The notes under the pieces are model-generated. The model did not search any database. It was not told the origin of the DNA and worked only from the letters and a program-made list of their open reading frames with translations. A stretch of 32,227 nt of DNA from Candidatus Micrarchaeaceae archaeon (GTDB lineage Archaea; Micrarchaeota; Micrarchaeia; Micrarchaeales; Micrarchaeaceae), in assembly GCA_027310755.1 (NCBI GenBank), contig DAIDAE010000010.1:1-32227 (forward strand), read 5' to 3'. Both the position numbers and the translations under genes were made by a program. Shown piece after piece: positions 1 through 7,515 of the stretch (position 1 is the first letter of the stretch; the number at the start of each line of letters is the position of its first letter).

Positions 1-640
1 TGAGTAGGAAGACAATACCTACTACGGCCGTGGCAAAGAATACGTAGAACGAATCCTGTCTTGAGATTCTTTGTTGCCCGGAAAGCGCAACGACAAAAAG
101 CGCAATTGACCACCCTGCCACCACTGCATCATACAGCAGGGTTAGCGCCCCGCCGGAAAATACAGGGAGCAATAGCAGCCAGATGAACGATACGTATGGT
201 ATCTGACTGTACATGACCGCCGCAAAGGTGTTTGCGAATGGCTGTTTCAGTTTGTTGACCAGGTTTTTCCATACACCGTGCAGCACGAGTGAGTATATAA
301 GCATCAGTAGAGGATACCAGATCCAAAGATAGAACATCGCGCTGTATGCCACCGTTGCGTAGGCGTTGGAGCCCAGGATCATTCCGCCATAGCTGTAGTT
401 ACCTGTGAATAGGTAGTAGATCCCTGAAATAAACTGCATCAGCGAATTCAGTTGCGAGTTTTGTGCCACAGATCCAATGAAGACGAGGCCTACTATAACA
501 TAGACGACAATGGGCAACAACGTTAGTGAGTAATAGAGCTTGAACGAGTCTGCCACTTTCATTGGGCTTTTTGTTGTGCTGCCCGGATGGAATAAGATGT
601 TGTAATATGTTGCAAGCAACCGCGATATGAATGTGCCCAT
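1..640 (-). CDS. Partial multi-spanning membrane protein, Yip1-like
   Basis: An open frame runs on the minus strand from an ATG at 640 to the window edge without a stop, so only the first 213 residues are visible. The protein opens with a short amphipathic stretch (MGTFISRLLATYYNILFHPG) followed by at least five hydrophobic segments, roughly residues 35-58, 70-85, 95-120, 145-170 and 185-213. A purine-rich AGGAGG lies 2 nt before the ATG, closer than usual. The leading cytosolic segment, the spacing of helices and the polar loop before the last helices resemble archaeal Yip1-domain proteins, which are integral membrane proteins of poorly known role. The family assignment rests on overall pattern only. 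The ~75 nt separating it from the glycosyltransferase gene, on the same strand, allow co-transcription. Confidence 0.6.
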   Translation of the reverse strand, partial: MGTFISRLLATYYNILFHPGSTTKSPMKVADSFKLYYSLTLLPIVVYVIVGLVFIGSVAQNSQLNSLMQFISGIYYLFTGNYSYGGMILGSNAYATVAYSAMFYLWIWYPLLMLIYSLVLHGVWKNLVNKLKQPFANTFAAVMYSQIPYVSFIWLLLLPVFSGGALTLLYDAVVAGWSIALFVVALSGQQRISRQDSFYVFFATAVVGIVFLL

Positions 641-716
641 TTCCTCCTGATTCAATTTGCAGGCCAATCTTTAAAAGGCTATTCTAGGACCCTCATAAAG
701 CAGTCCATCGGATTTC

Positions 717-1373
717 TTAGTCGAAAAGGAGCTTGAAATTTAGCAGAAAGAGCTTTAGTCCGTCCACCAGCTTGAATTGCTTTGATACCCCAACACGGAC
801 GTGGTACTTTGTGGGCATTTCAGCTATCTTGTAATGGTTTTTTCTGCATTTTATGTTCATCTCCGATTCTATTCCGAAATGGTTCTCCTTCAGCCCGAGC
901 GACCTGAAGACATCGGTCCTCATCGCCCGCAATCCGGTCTGCGAGTCGTGGATCTTCATGCCATAAAGGATGTTGCCCGTCGCGGTCAGTACGTTATTGC
1001 CGAACTGTATGTACCCTGGCATGGCCTTCTCGCTTATATTGTGCATACGGTTCCCCAGCGCCATATCAGTTCCGTCCTGCACCATTGCAATCATCTTCTT
1101 AAGATCCCCCACTTCATATGTCCCGTCCCCGTCTATGAAGCAGATTATTCCGGTGTTGACGTACTTTGCTGCCTGAATGACTGCATTGCCCTTCCCTGAT
1201 CCCGTCTGCTTGATAAGTCTCAGGTCCCTGTGCCTGAAACCAAACTCCGCCGATCCCTTGTATATGATTATGACCTTGCATCCCTTCAGTCTCGCTATAG
1301 CCTCCCTTGCGACTTGCTCCGCTGCGGGTTCGTCCTTTATAGGTATGATTACGGTCGCATCGCTATAGTCCAT
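717..1373 (-). CDS. Family 2 glycosyltransferase
   Basis: This 218-residue GT-A fold glycosyltransferase resembles dolichol-phosphate mannosyltransferases. The N-terminus has the typical VIIPIKDEP strand. GSGKGNAV (residues 58-65) matches the nucleotide-binding segment seen in DPM1-like enzymes, and DGDGTYE (81-87) supplies the metal-binding DxD. The QTGLRAM motif near residue 146 also fits the family. There is no C-terminal membrane segment, so it is probably a peripheral enzyme using a nucleotide sugar and a polyprenyl-phosphate or protein acceptor; the true substrate cannot be read. Several exported proteins in the window are rich in Asn-X-Ser/Thr, so a link to N-glycosylation is plausible but inferred. 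The ATG at 1373 lies about 25 nt from an AT-rich TATA-like element shared with the divergent gene. Confidence 0.85.
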   Translation of the reverse strand: MDYSDATVIIPIKDEPAAEQVAREAIARLKGCKVIIIYKGSAEFGFRHRDLRLIKQTGSGKGNAVIQAAKYVNTGIICFIDGDGTYEVGDLKKMIAMVQDGTDMALGNRMHNISEKAMPGYIQFGNNVLTATGNILYGMKIHDSQTGLRAMRTDVFRSLGLKENHFGIESEMNIKCRKNHYKIAEMPTKYHVRVGVSKQFKLVDGLKLFLLNFKLLFD

Positions 1374-1395
1374 ATGAGCACTTAACCTTAGGCAG

Positions 1396-1420
1396 ATAAA
1401 TATTAAAGTTAGATATTTAA
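1396..1420. promoter_or_regulatory. Shared AT-rich promoter between divergent genes
   Basis: The short gap between the glycosyltransferase (minus) and thpR (plus) holds overlapping TATA-like elements readable on both strands around ATAAATATTAAAG (1396-1408). The spacing is about 25-30 nt to either ATG, as expected for leaderless or nearly leaderless archaeal transcripts. Confidence 0.45.
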
Positions 1421-1430
1421 TACGGTGTTT

Positions 1431-1988
1431 ATGGAAGAGATCAGGGCATTTGTGTGCCTGGAGCTCCCATCCGATATTAGGGAGAAGATTGCACGCACGT
1501 CAGAGCAGATAAGGTCGGCTTCCATCAAGCCCGTAAAGCCGGATCAGATGCACATAACCCTCTTCTTCTTTGAGAAGGCCAGCCGCGATCAGATTACCGG
1601 CATCGAGCGCGCCATCGGCCGCATAACCCGCTCCCAATTTAACATAGAGGTCGGGGGCGTCGACACATTTAACTATGAAAGGCCCAGCGTCATATTCACG
1701 AAAGTGAATGCGGGCGCAGAGATAGCACACTTATACGGGGAGCTCCTGCCGAGCATGGAAAAGACCGGATTTACAACCAAGGGCAGGCCGTTCAGCCCTC
1801 ACGTCACCATTGCGAGATGCAGGAATCCAGACAAGGAATCAACAGAAAAAATATCAGCATTCCTAAAGGATAACAACGGCACAATATTCGGAAGGTTCAG
1901 GTGCAAGGCAATAGCACTTAAGCAGAGCACGCTCACAGAGGCCGGGCCCATATACAAAACCCTGCTATCTAGCGATCTCGCCCCGTAA
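1431..1988 (+). CDS. thpR: RNA 2',3'-cyclic phosphodiesterase (LigT/ThpR family)
   Basis: This 185-residue member of the 2H phosphoesterase family opens 2',3'-cyclic phosphate ends on RNA, as known for archaeal and bacterial ThpR/LigT. Both signature HxT/SxΦ motifs are visible: HITL at residues 41-44 and HVTI at 124-127, with the expected ~80-residue spacing. The N-terminus RAFVCLELP is typical of the family. ATG 1431 is chosen over the in-frame GTG at 1425 because the TATA-like element lies about 30 nt upstream of it and family members start close to the RAF motif. Length matches the family (about 180-190). It is divergent from the glycosyltransferase and shares its promoter region. Confidence 0.9.
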   Translation: MEEIRAFVCLELPSDIREKIARTSEQIRSASIKPVKPDQMHITLFFFEKASRDQITGIERAIGRITRSQFNIEVGGVDTFNYERPSVIFTKVNAGAEIAHLYGELLPSMEKTGFTTKGRPFSPHVTIARCRNPDKESTEKISAFLKDNNGTIFGRFRCKAIALKQSTLTEAGPIYKTLLSSDLAP

Positions 1989-2050
1989 CGAAACTTTTAT
2001 ATTACATTAGACCTTAAATAATGTGGGCTATTTTTGCTTAGTTGATAATA

Positions 2051-2458
2051 ATGAGCCAGTTTGGAATACAAGTGCACGCCAAGTCGAAGACAAAGAAGTT
2101 CGGCAACGGTAAGAGGAAGATAAAGTTCAGGGACAAGAGGCGCGCGGAGGTAGGCAACTATTTCTCAGCGACGAAGCTGGCCGACGCGAAGAGGACCAGC
2201 AATTCGACCAAGCAGGTCAGGCGCCGTGGCGGTCGATCCACAACGGTTCTCAAGGCTGCCGCATTCGTAAACCTGCTCACAAAGAGCGGGTACAAGAAGG
2301 TCCGCATACTTAATGTCACGGAATCGAGGGACAACAGGAACTTTGCCAGGCAGAACATCATCACAAAGGGAACACTTCTCAATACCGAGCTCGGCAAGGC
2401 GGTGGTAACGAACAGGGCGGGCCGGGAAGGCAGCGTGAATGCGAAATTGGTGGAATAA
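2051..2458 (+). CDS. rps8e: Ribosomal protein S8e
   Basis: The protein (135 residues) is a small-subunit ribosomal protein found only in archaea and eukaryotes. Visible family traits are the basic N-terminus with KRKIKFRDKRRAEVG, the central VRRRGG segment before KAAAFVN, and the conserved C-terminal block ITKGTLLNTELGKAVVTNRAGREG. The usual N-terminal WQGRS segment is altered (SQFGIQVHAKSKTKKFGNG), so this is a divergent copy. An in-frame TTG lies at 2042, but ATG 2051 is preferred. TATA-like TTAAATA (2015-2021) sits about 30 nt upstream. The next gene begins 12 nt downstream, so the two probably share a transcript. Confidence 0.9.
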   Translation: MSQFGIQVHAKSKTKKFGNGKRKIKFRDKRRAEVGNYFSATKLADAKRTSNSTKQVRRRGGRSTTVLKAAAFVNLLTKSGYKKVRILNVTESRDNRNFARQNIITKGTLLNTELGKAVVTNRAGREGSVNAKLVE

Positions 2459-2470
2459 CCAAGTGACCAT

Positions 2471-2932
2471 ATGCCAGCGCGTGTCTATGAGTGCGATGAA
2501 TCTGAAGCAAAGGCACTGAGGAAGCTGCTCACCTACGACCCGTATCTCGACCCTAACTTGATACCAAAGCTTCCGGAGGTCAGCGACAAGGATAGGGCTG
2601 CGATGACTGAGGAGCAGAGGTCCGCGTTGAAGGCAAAGGAGGAAGCGGCAAGCTCGGCATCGAAGAAGCTCAGGGATGACAAATACGCAAACGTGATATT
2701 TGCAAGGCAGGACTGTGACCTCCGCGAGGGCAGGTCCATAGGCATAGAAGACGAAAAAAGTTATCTTTTTATCAAGGCCACGGACGAGTTCCTGGATCTT
2801 GCCGAGGAGAGGTTCAAGAAAGAGTTCAAATCCGTAAAGCGCGCCTCCCCGGATATAGAAAAGAAATTCATAGCGCTGAAGGACGACGAGGAATCCCGCG
2901 CAAATGCCGGCTTTGGCGCCATATTCGGTTGA
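2471..2932 (+). CDS. Unknown conserved-looking acidic/basic helical protein
   Basis: I do not recognise this 153-residue protein. It is soluble, highly charged and probably mostly helical: a long Lys/Glu/Ala-rich stretch at about residues 40-75 is likely coiled coil. A more globular part follows (VIFARQDCDLREGRS, then SYLFIKATDEFLDLAEERF), and the end is Gly/Ala-rich (NAGFGAIFG). The coding sequence is clean, with the same codon habits as its neighbours. A GTGA element lies 5 nt before the ATG. It sits between S8e (12 nt upstream) and argF (9 nt downstream), so all three are probably transcribed together. The ribosomal neighbour makes an RNA or translation role possible, but nothing in the sequence shows it. 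Confidence 0.75.
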   Translation: MPARVYECDESEAKALRKLLTYDPYLDPNLIPKLPEVSDKDRAAMTEEQRSALKAKEEAASSASKKLRDDKYANVIFARQDCDLREGRSIGIEDEKSYLFIKATDEFLDLAEERFKKEFKSVKRASPDIEKKFIALKDDEESRANAGFGAIFG

Positions 2933-2941
2933 GGCATTGCA

Positions 2942-3841
2942 ATGAACTTCCTAAGCTCCGACGATTTTTCACGAAGCGCGTTTGATAGGGTGCTGGAAAT
3001 AGGCCAGGCCATAGACAAGGGCGGCGAAGAGCTTGCCCTAAAGACAAAATCCGTACTTGTCCTATATTTCGAAAAGCCCTCCACCAGGACCAGGCTATCC
3101 TTCGAGGTTGCCATGGCGCAGCTCGGTGGCAGTTCCATATATCTAGATCCGAGCACCACACAGCGCTCCAGGGGAGAAACCCTGGGAGATACCGCAAGGA
3201 TGCTTGGCAGGTACTCAGACTTCATAGCGGCAAGGCTTTACAGCCATAACGATCTCCTCGAAATGGCTCAAAACTCCCAGGTTCCGGTGATAAACGCGCT
3301 CACGGACCTCGAGCACCCCACCCAGGCCCTTGCTGATGTCTATACTATACTTAAGCACAAGAAAAGGTTCAAGGGGCTGAAAATAGCCATAGTGGGCGAT
3401 GTCGCGAACAACACCGCAAATTCGCTCATGCTGACCGCGTCAAAGCTCGGCGCGGAGATATCCCTTGTAGGACCCAAGGAGTACCCTCCAAATCCAAAGT
3501 ATCTCAGCAAGGCCATGGAGTATTCAAAGGTTGTCGTGGGCAACTCGCTCACGGAAGGGCTGGAGGACGCCGACATAATATACACCGATACCTTCGTGAG
3601 CATGGGTCAGGAAGCGGAAGCCGAGAAAAGGAAGAAGGACTTCGCGCCATATCAGGTCAATGGCAAGGTCGTTTCAATGGCCAAGGAGACCGTGATGGTG
3701 ATGCACTGCCTCCCTGCGCACAGGGGAGAGGAAATAACCAACGATGTGATCGATGGGCCAAAGAGCATAGTCTGGGATCAGGCAAAGAACAAGCTGCTCA
3801 TGAACAAGGCGCTCCTCCTTTACATCTCGGAACAGGCCTAA
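2942..3841 (+). CDS. argF: Ornithine carbamoyltransferase
   Basis: A 299-residue transcarbamylase that makes citrulline from ornithine and carbamoyl phosphate, or runs the reverse catabolic reaction. The carbamoyl-phosphate loop STRTR is at residues 47-51 after YFEKP. HPTQALAD (about 126-133) follows the domain linker. The ornithine-specific loop appears as DTFVSMGQE, and HCLPAHRGEE near 255 carries the catalytic cysteine. The SMG motif and HCLP separate it from aspartate carbamoyltransferase. It starts 9 nt after the preceding stop, so it is likely in the S8e transcript. No other arginine-pathway gene is visible in the window, so whether it serves biosynthesis or arginine/citrulline catabolism cannot be decided here. 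Confidence 0.95.
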   Translation: MNFLSSDDFSRSAFDRVLEIGQAIDKGGEELALKTKSVLVLYFEKPSTRTRLSFEVAMAQLGGSSIYLDPSTTQRSRGETLGDTARMLGRYSDFIAARLYSHNDLLEMAQNSQVPVINALTDLEHPTQALADVYTILKHKKRFKGLKIAIVGDVANNTANSLMLTASKLGAEISLVGPKEYPPNPKYLSKAMEYSKVVVGNSLTEGLEDADIIYTDTFVSMGQEAEAEKRKKDFAPYQVNGKVVSMAKETVMVMHCLPAHRGEEITNDVIDGPKSIVWDQAKNKLLMNKALLLYISEQA

Positions 3842-3942
3842 AGCCATATCCACCAAAACCATAAACAAAACAGAATCCATAATATTCCAGTGGCATAAGA
3901 AGGATGTGGTATACAAACATCCATACCGTCGAGTTAAAACCA

Positions 3943-3965
3943 AAACCGAAATAAACCGAAATAAA
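3943..3965 (+). repeat. Tandem 10-bp direct repeat upstream of promoter
   Basis: AAACCGAAAT occurs twice head to tail (3943-3952 and 3953-3962) with a partial third unit (AAA). The 10-bp period is one helical turn. It lies about 20 nt upstream of the TATA element of the membrane HTH gene, a usual place for an activator or repressor site in archaea. Autoregulation by that protein is a guess. Confidence 0.5.
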
Positions 3966-3982
3966 GCTAATCCTCCCAAATC

Positions 3983-3992
3983 ATATATAAAT
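3983..3992 (+). promoter_or_regulatory. TATA element of the HTH-DUF4382 gene
   Basis: ATATATAAAT lies about 35 nt before the ATG at 4023, predicting a transcript start near 4013 and a leader of about 10 nt. The rest of the 3842-4022 gap holds only the tandem repeat just upstream and no gene that I can see. Confidence 0.55.
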
Positions 3993-4022
3993 CTATTATT
4001 TCAAATCACTACTTGTGGGAAT

Positions 4023-5768
4023 ATGCCAAGCGGCACTAAGAGCAAAATCATAGAGCTCCTTAAAGAGAAGGAAATGACGCTTACGGAGCTTTCCGGAACG
4101 CTAAACCTGGCTCCATCTACGATAAACCAGCACATAAAGGAGCTTCTTGCAATCGGAGCCATAAGGCAGATACCCAACGAGTTCATAGTGAAGCAAAAAT
4201 ATTATGAGGTCAATCCTGACTACATGGCAAGGCGTCGAGTCATAGGGCAAAGGGCCCCAGGCTATAACGGTTTATCCAGTCCCTCGTTTAAAATAGCAGC
4301 AGGCATTGTATTGGCAATGGTCATAGTTGGATTGCTCTACGAATTTGGCACTGGAACTTCCCAGCCAGGCTCTGGCCTCGGCGCCCAGGCGCCTTCAAGC
4401 TCGGCTATCTTCAGCATATCTGATGCCCCTACTGTATCTACCATCAAAGCCGTGAATGTGACCATAAACAGCGTAGAGGTTCACAGCACCAGTACAGGAA
4501 AATGGTACACCGTGCTGAATACGCCAAAATCCTTCGACCTGGTAATGCTAAGGAACATATCCGCCGCGCTCGGCGTCGCAAATATTCCAACTGGCAATTA
4601 CGATGAATTTGTGTTAGACGTGTCGAACGTATCTGCGGTGGTGAACAACGCCTCGGTTAGTGTCTTTGTGCCCAGCAGTAAACTGAAGATATTTGGCAAT
4701 TTCAGTGTAGCTGAAAATCCCGGCAACTCCACCTCGTGGATAAATATCGATGTAAACCTTGCCAGATCGCTGCACATGACCGGAAATGGGAGGATAATAT
4801 TGCTTCCTGTCCTAGAGTTGAACGCGTACAACGGAACGAATCTGAGCATAGCCACGAATGGCATAATTACAGTGAAGGCGCATGGTCGTGCGGAGGCTGA
4901 AATCTCCGTAAGCATGGGTGCGGACGGAAACTTCACAAATTCGACAGCGGCCCAGATACAGGCTGGCGAGAACCTGAATGTCTCTTCCGATGGCAAAATA
5001 ATGGTTGTTCCGGGCTCAGAGTCTGCAATAGCCATAAGAGACAGGGAAAAGCTAACTTTCATCACAAATGTATCAAATGCTGAAAGTGTCATCCAGAACC
5101 TATCTTCACAGATAAATACCAGCCGGGCCCTCCGCGGACTTTCTGTTGCGGCGGCGAGGTTGGTCTGCAATTCTGGGGGCAGGCTCGTCGATTGTGAGAC
5201 GTCGGGCGGTGCGACCGTGAATATAACCGCGTCTCCGATAATTAGGCCATGTCCATACATGTGCAAGTTGGGCTCTCCGTGTCCTCCATGCCGGGTGGTT
5301 CCTCCAAATTCAATAAATACGACCAATGCCACTGAAAACACGACCACCAATTCCAGTGTTGTCGTCAATGCGTCAAACCCCAGCAACCTGCCCAAAGAAG
5401 TGAACTCATCATTCGCTTCGTGCCAGGCGTCTTCCCAGTGCATATTGGTGCCAATATACCCTTGCCAAAACTTGCCGCAGCAAAGTGCATGCATAAACAG
5501 CGCCAATTCCATGCAATATTACCAATGGTATAATAGCGTCTATGGCAGTTACGGCATCTATGGCAATACCCTCGTTACTGCAGGTGCGAATGTCACCCGG
5601 GGTGGCATTAGTACTGGAATAGGGGGGGAGAGCGTAACCAATGCGACCGCAAGCGCCGGGAGCACAATGCCTTCTGTCTTCGCCTGCCCGCTTTATCTTA
5701 TTGCCTATCAGTCAAGGGCTTGCGGTTGCAGCAGCAACGACGTATGCACCCTATATTTAAACAGATAA
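4023..5768 (+). CDS. Membrane-anchored winged-helix protein with extracytoplasmic DUF4382 domain
   Basis: This protein (581 residues) appears to join a cytosolic DNA-binding head to an outside domain. Residues 1-70 form an ArsR/MarR-like winged helix (KIIELLKEKEMTLTELSG, then APSTINQHIKELLAIGAI). One membrane helix lies near 89-108. Residues about 127-265 match DUF4382: ISDAPTVSTIKAVNVTINSV, later FVPSSKLKIFG, then LLPVLELN. The distal part is rich in Asn-X-Ser/Thr. The last ~180 residues carry clustered cysteines (PCPYMCK, GSPCPPC, later CGCSSNDVC) likely to form disulfides. ATG 4023 is preferred because a TATA box lies about 35 nt upstream; the same frame extends to 3906 but that extension precedes the promoter. 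The topology suggests a one-component transmembrane regulator. The DNA target and ligand are unknown. Confidence 0.8.
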   Translation: MPSGTKSKIIELLKEKEMTLTELSGTLNLAPSTINQHIKELLAIGAIRQIPNEFIVKQKYYEVNPDYMARRRVIGQRAPGYNGLSSPSFKIAAGIVLAMVIVGLLYEFGTGTSQPGSGLGAQAPSSSAIFSISDAPTVSTIKAVNVTINSVEVHSTSTGKWYTVLNTPKSFDLVMLRNISAALGVANIPTGNYDEFVLDVSNVSAVVNNASVSVFVPSSKLKIFGNFSVAENPGNSTSWINIDVNLARSLHMTGNGRIILLPVLELNAYNGTNLSIATNGIITVKAHGRAEAEISVSMGADGNFTNSTAAQIQAGENLNVSSDGKIMVVPGSESAIAIRDREKLTFITNVSNAESVIQNLSSQINTSRALRGLSVAAARLVCNSGGRLVDCETSGGATVNITASPIIRPCPYMCKLGSPCPPCRVVPPNSINTTNATENTTTNSSVVVNASNPSNLPKEVNSSFASCQASSQCILVPIYPCQNLPQQSACINSANSMQYYQWYNSVYGSYGIYGNTLVTAGANVTRGGISTGIGGESVTNATASAGSTMPSVFACPLYLIAYQSRACGCSSNDVCTLYLNR

Positions 5769-5811
5769 GGCATGCTGCGGCAAACACCATCCTTTTTCCA
5801 TACAAACAGGA

Positions 5812-6750
5812 TTATGGAGGGACGGACGGATACGGGCTGTACCAGATAACATTTACGGCTTCGCCATTATTGCCATTGCCGCTGTAGTCATTCGTATTGC
5901 CATTAAGCTGCCACCACCCTATCAGGTACGGCAGGTCCACTGGCGCCCCTCCTATGCCCTCCACGTATAGATTTTGCACCTCGGCCTGGGTGAAGCTCGT
6001 ATTATAGAGCTGTACATTGGTCATGAAACCATTGAACGGGTATATGTCCCCATTTGTCCATTGATCGGCATCTATCATGAGTGAATTTATAGGTAAGAAT
6101 GTCTTCGGCGCTACGGCCGCTGTGGCGAATACGGACCCGTTAACGTATACGGTGGCAGTTCCGCTGCTTCCGTTATATGTTGCAACCACAAATTGCCAAC
6201 TGTTTCCCACAAAAGAATTATTGAGGTCCGTAGAAGGCCATTTTACATATGATCCATTGATCCATAGCGGTCCGCAAGCCCCGTTATTGCCGCCATAAGC
6301 AAAAAGCTCAAATCCCGTCGCCGGTTCGGGCGGCGGACCAAAAACGCCCTCACAGTGGGCAGCCGTCGGTCCAACGTAATAGAGCCATGTTGAGACAGTG
6401 AAGCTATTTGAATTAAAGTAGATGGGCCCCGGTACGATTATATAGGTTGGGTAGGAAACCCCTCCACCTCCCTTTCCGCCCCCTCCTCCGCCAAACAGCC
6501 CAAGCGCTTCACCAAGGTCTTGAACGCTCTTTGGCGGATAATTGTTGCAAATACCCTCTTCATAAACGAGCCTGTTGCTATAGGCACCGTACGTTCTGAC
6601 AATCTGGCACGATCCTGGGCTTGCCGTATTCGGGGCAAACGAAATCCGCAAGTAGAATAAGACCGCCGTCACTATTGCAATAAGCAGTATCGCCCAGATA
6701 AATGTCGTAAGATACTCAATGGTAGACTGCCCATTCTTTCGAAGCGCCAT
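5812..6750 (-). CDS. Pilin-like surface protein with LamG-type domain
   Basis: A 312-residue exported protein. The N-terminus is a class III (type IV pilin/archaellin) signal: RKNG then QSTIEYL, with Glu at +5 after the predicted cleavage between G7 and Q8, followed by a hydrophobic assembly helix (about 14-34). A glycine-rich linker (87-97) leads to a concanavalin/LamG-like beta-sandwich (about 108-305) of the kind that binds sugars. Typical strand motifs are FTVSTWLYYVGP, WQFVVATYNG and GFMTNVQLYN. The end, LYVEGIGGAP followed by GWWQLNG and DYSGN, is nearly the same as in the protein at 23423-24316, so the two are paralogs. A TATA-like TTATTAATA (about 6771-6784) sits close to the start, implying a very short leader. 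Filament assembly versus simple surface display cannot be told. Confidence 0.82.
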   Translation of the reverse strand: MALRKNGQSTIEYLTTFIWAILLIAIVTAVLFYLRISFAPNTASPGSCQIVRTYGAYSNRLVYEEGICNNYPPKSVQDLGEALGLFGGGGGGKGGGGVSYPTYIIVPGPIYFNSNSFTVSTWLYYVGPTAAHCEGVFGPPPEPATGFELFAYGGNNGACGPLWINGSYVKWPSTDLNNSFVGNSWQFVVATYNGSSGTATVYVNGSVFATAAVAPKTFLPINSLMIDADQWTNGDIYPFNGFMTNVQLYNTSFTQAEVQNLYVEGIGGAPVDLPYLIGWWQLNGNTNDYSGNGNNGEAVNVIWYSPYPSVPP

Positions 6751-6911
6751 GACAAATAATTACAGCGAAATATTAATAACCCCCTCGATTGTAACGTTCC
6801 TGAACGGCAACCCCTTCTCGATCGCAGAGCACTTCAAACTGAAAAAGGTCCACTTTCTCCATGGACCCACACAGACATTAAAATTTAAAAAGTGAGCATC
6901 CATATTAAGGT

Positions 6912-7106
6912 ATGTCAATATCTACAATGGTGTTTTACTTTCTGCTTGTGATAGGCTTCGTGTGCGCCATAATCGGAGGATACCTGCTTGCCATTCTTGC
7001 AATACAAATTGGCCGGGTATTCGCGACCCAGCTTGAAACGGACACAATCCTCCTGCTTCTGGGGGTCCTTCTGATTGGCATAGCCCTCTGGTGGCTCAAG
7101 AAATAA
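6912..7106 (+). CDS. Small two-helix membrane protein
   Basis: This 64-residue protein has two strongly hydrophobic helices (about 5-33 and 42-60) separated by a short polar loop (RVFATQLETD) and ends in WWLKK. I do not recognise a family. TATA-like AATTTAAAAA lies about 25 nt upstream and AAGG immediately before the ATG, giving an almost leaderless transcript. It precedes another tiny membrane protein on the same strand by 62 nt. Confidence 0.6.
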   Translation: MSISTMVFYFLLVIGFVCAIIGGYLLAILAIQIGRVFATQLETDTILLLLGVLLIGIALWWLKK

Positions 7107-7168
7107 AACCAAATTCTGTTTAGAAAGTATTTCATGAAAAGGTTCGGGAAGTAGCCTGTCGCGATCCA

Positions 7169-7432
7169 TTGGAAACGGTTGACAAGATTGCTATCGGGGT
7201 TCTTTGTCTCATACTTATCGCCACCGCCGTAGCTGGAAAACCTAGCGACCGTTACTTCTTCATGGGATCACTCATTTTTTTCCTGATTCTGTATCTGCTA
7301 AATAAAAGATGGGACAGGGAGCGCAAGAGAAAAGCAGAGCTGGAATACGGCTGGAAGGAAGAATCAGCGGAAAAAGCGTATTGGGATGAAATAGGCGGCA
7401 CAGTACCGCCAGAGATGCCCGAGGGAGAGTGA
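7169..7432 (+). CDS. Small membrane protein with charged C-terminal tail
   Basis: An 87-residue frame with two hydrophobic segments (about 6-23 and 28-44) followed by a charged tail (NKRWDRERKRKAELEYGWKE) that should face the cytosol, ending in Pro/Glu-rich sequence. The start is a TTG (7169); no ATG is available upstream in frame, so the start is uncertain. Family not recognised. It is probably transcribed with the tiny membrane gene 62 nt upstream. Confidence 0.5.
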   Translation: METVDKIAIGVLCLILIATAVAGKPSDRYFFMGSLIFFLILYLLNKRWDRERKRKAELEYGWKEESAEKAYWDEIGGTVPPEMPEGE

Positions 7433-7459
7433 ATTTCTGGAGCCTGTCCCACCGCCTAC

Positions 7460-7467
7460 CTTTATAA
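7460..7467 (+). promoter_or_regulatory. TATA element of the MFS gene
   Basis: TTTATAAA lies in an AT-rich stretch after the preceding stop. It predicts a transcript start near 7488-7492, which falls downstream of the TTG at 7477 and so argues for a later start codon of the MFS protein. Confidence 0.5.
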
Positions 7468-7515
7468 ATCTTAAATTTGAAACACAATCTTCAATGCGTT
7501 TACCCAGGCGGTTTC

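Noticed and set aside
4598-5512. 304-residue minus-strand ORF
   Set aside because: It lies wholly opposite the DUF4382 protein, whose domains are recognisable; the opposite frame has no domain and an unlikely composition.
6749-6895. 48-residue plus-strand ORF starting in the complement of the LamG-pilin start codon
   Set aside because: It spans the pilin gene's promoter region and the approach to the next promoter, has no ribosome binding site or TATA of its own, and resembles no known protein. It cannot be excluded but is not supported.
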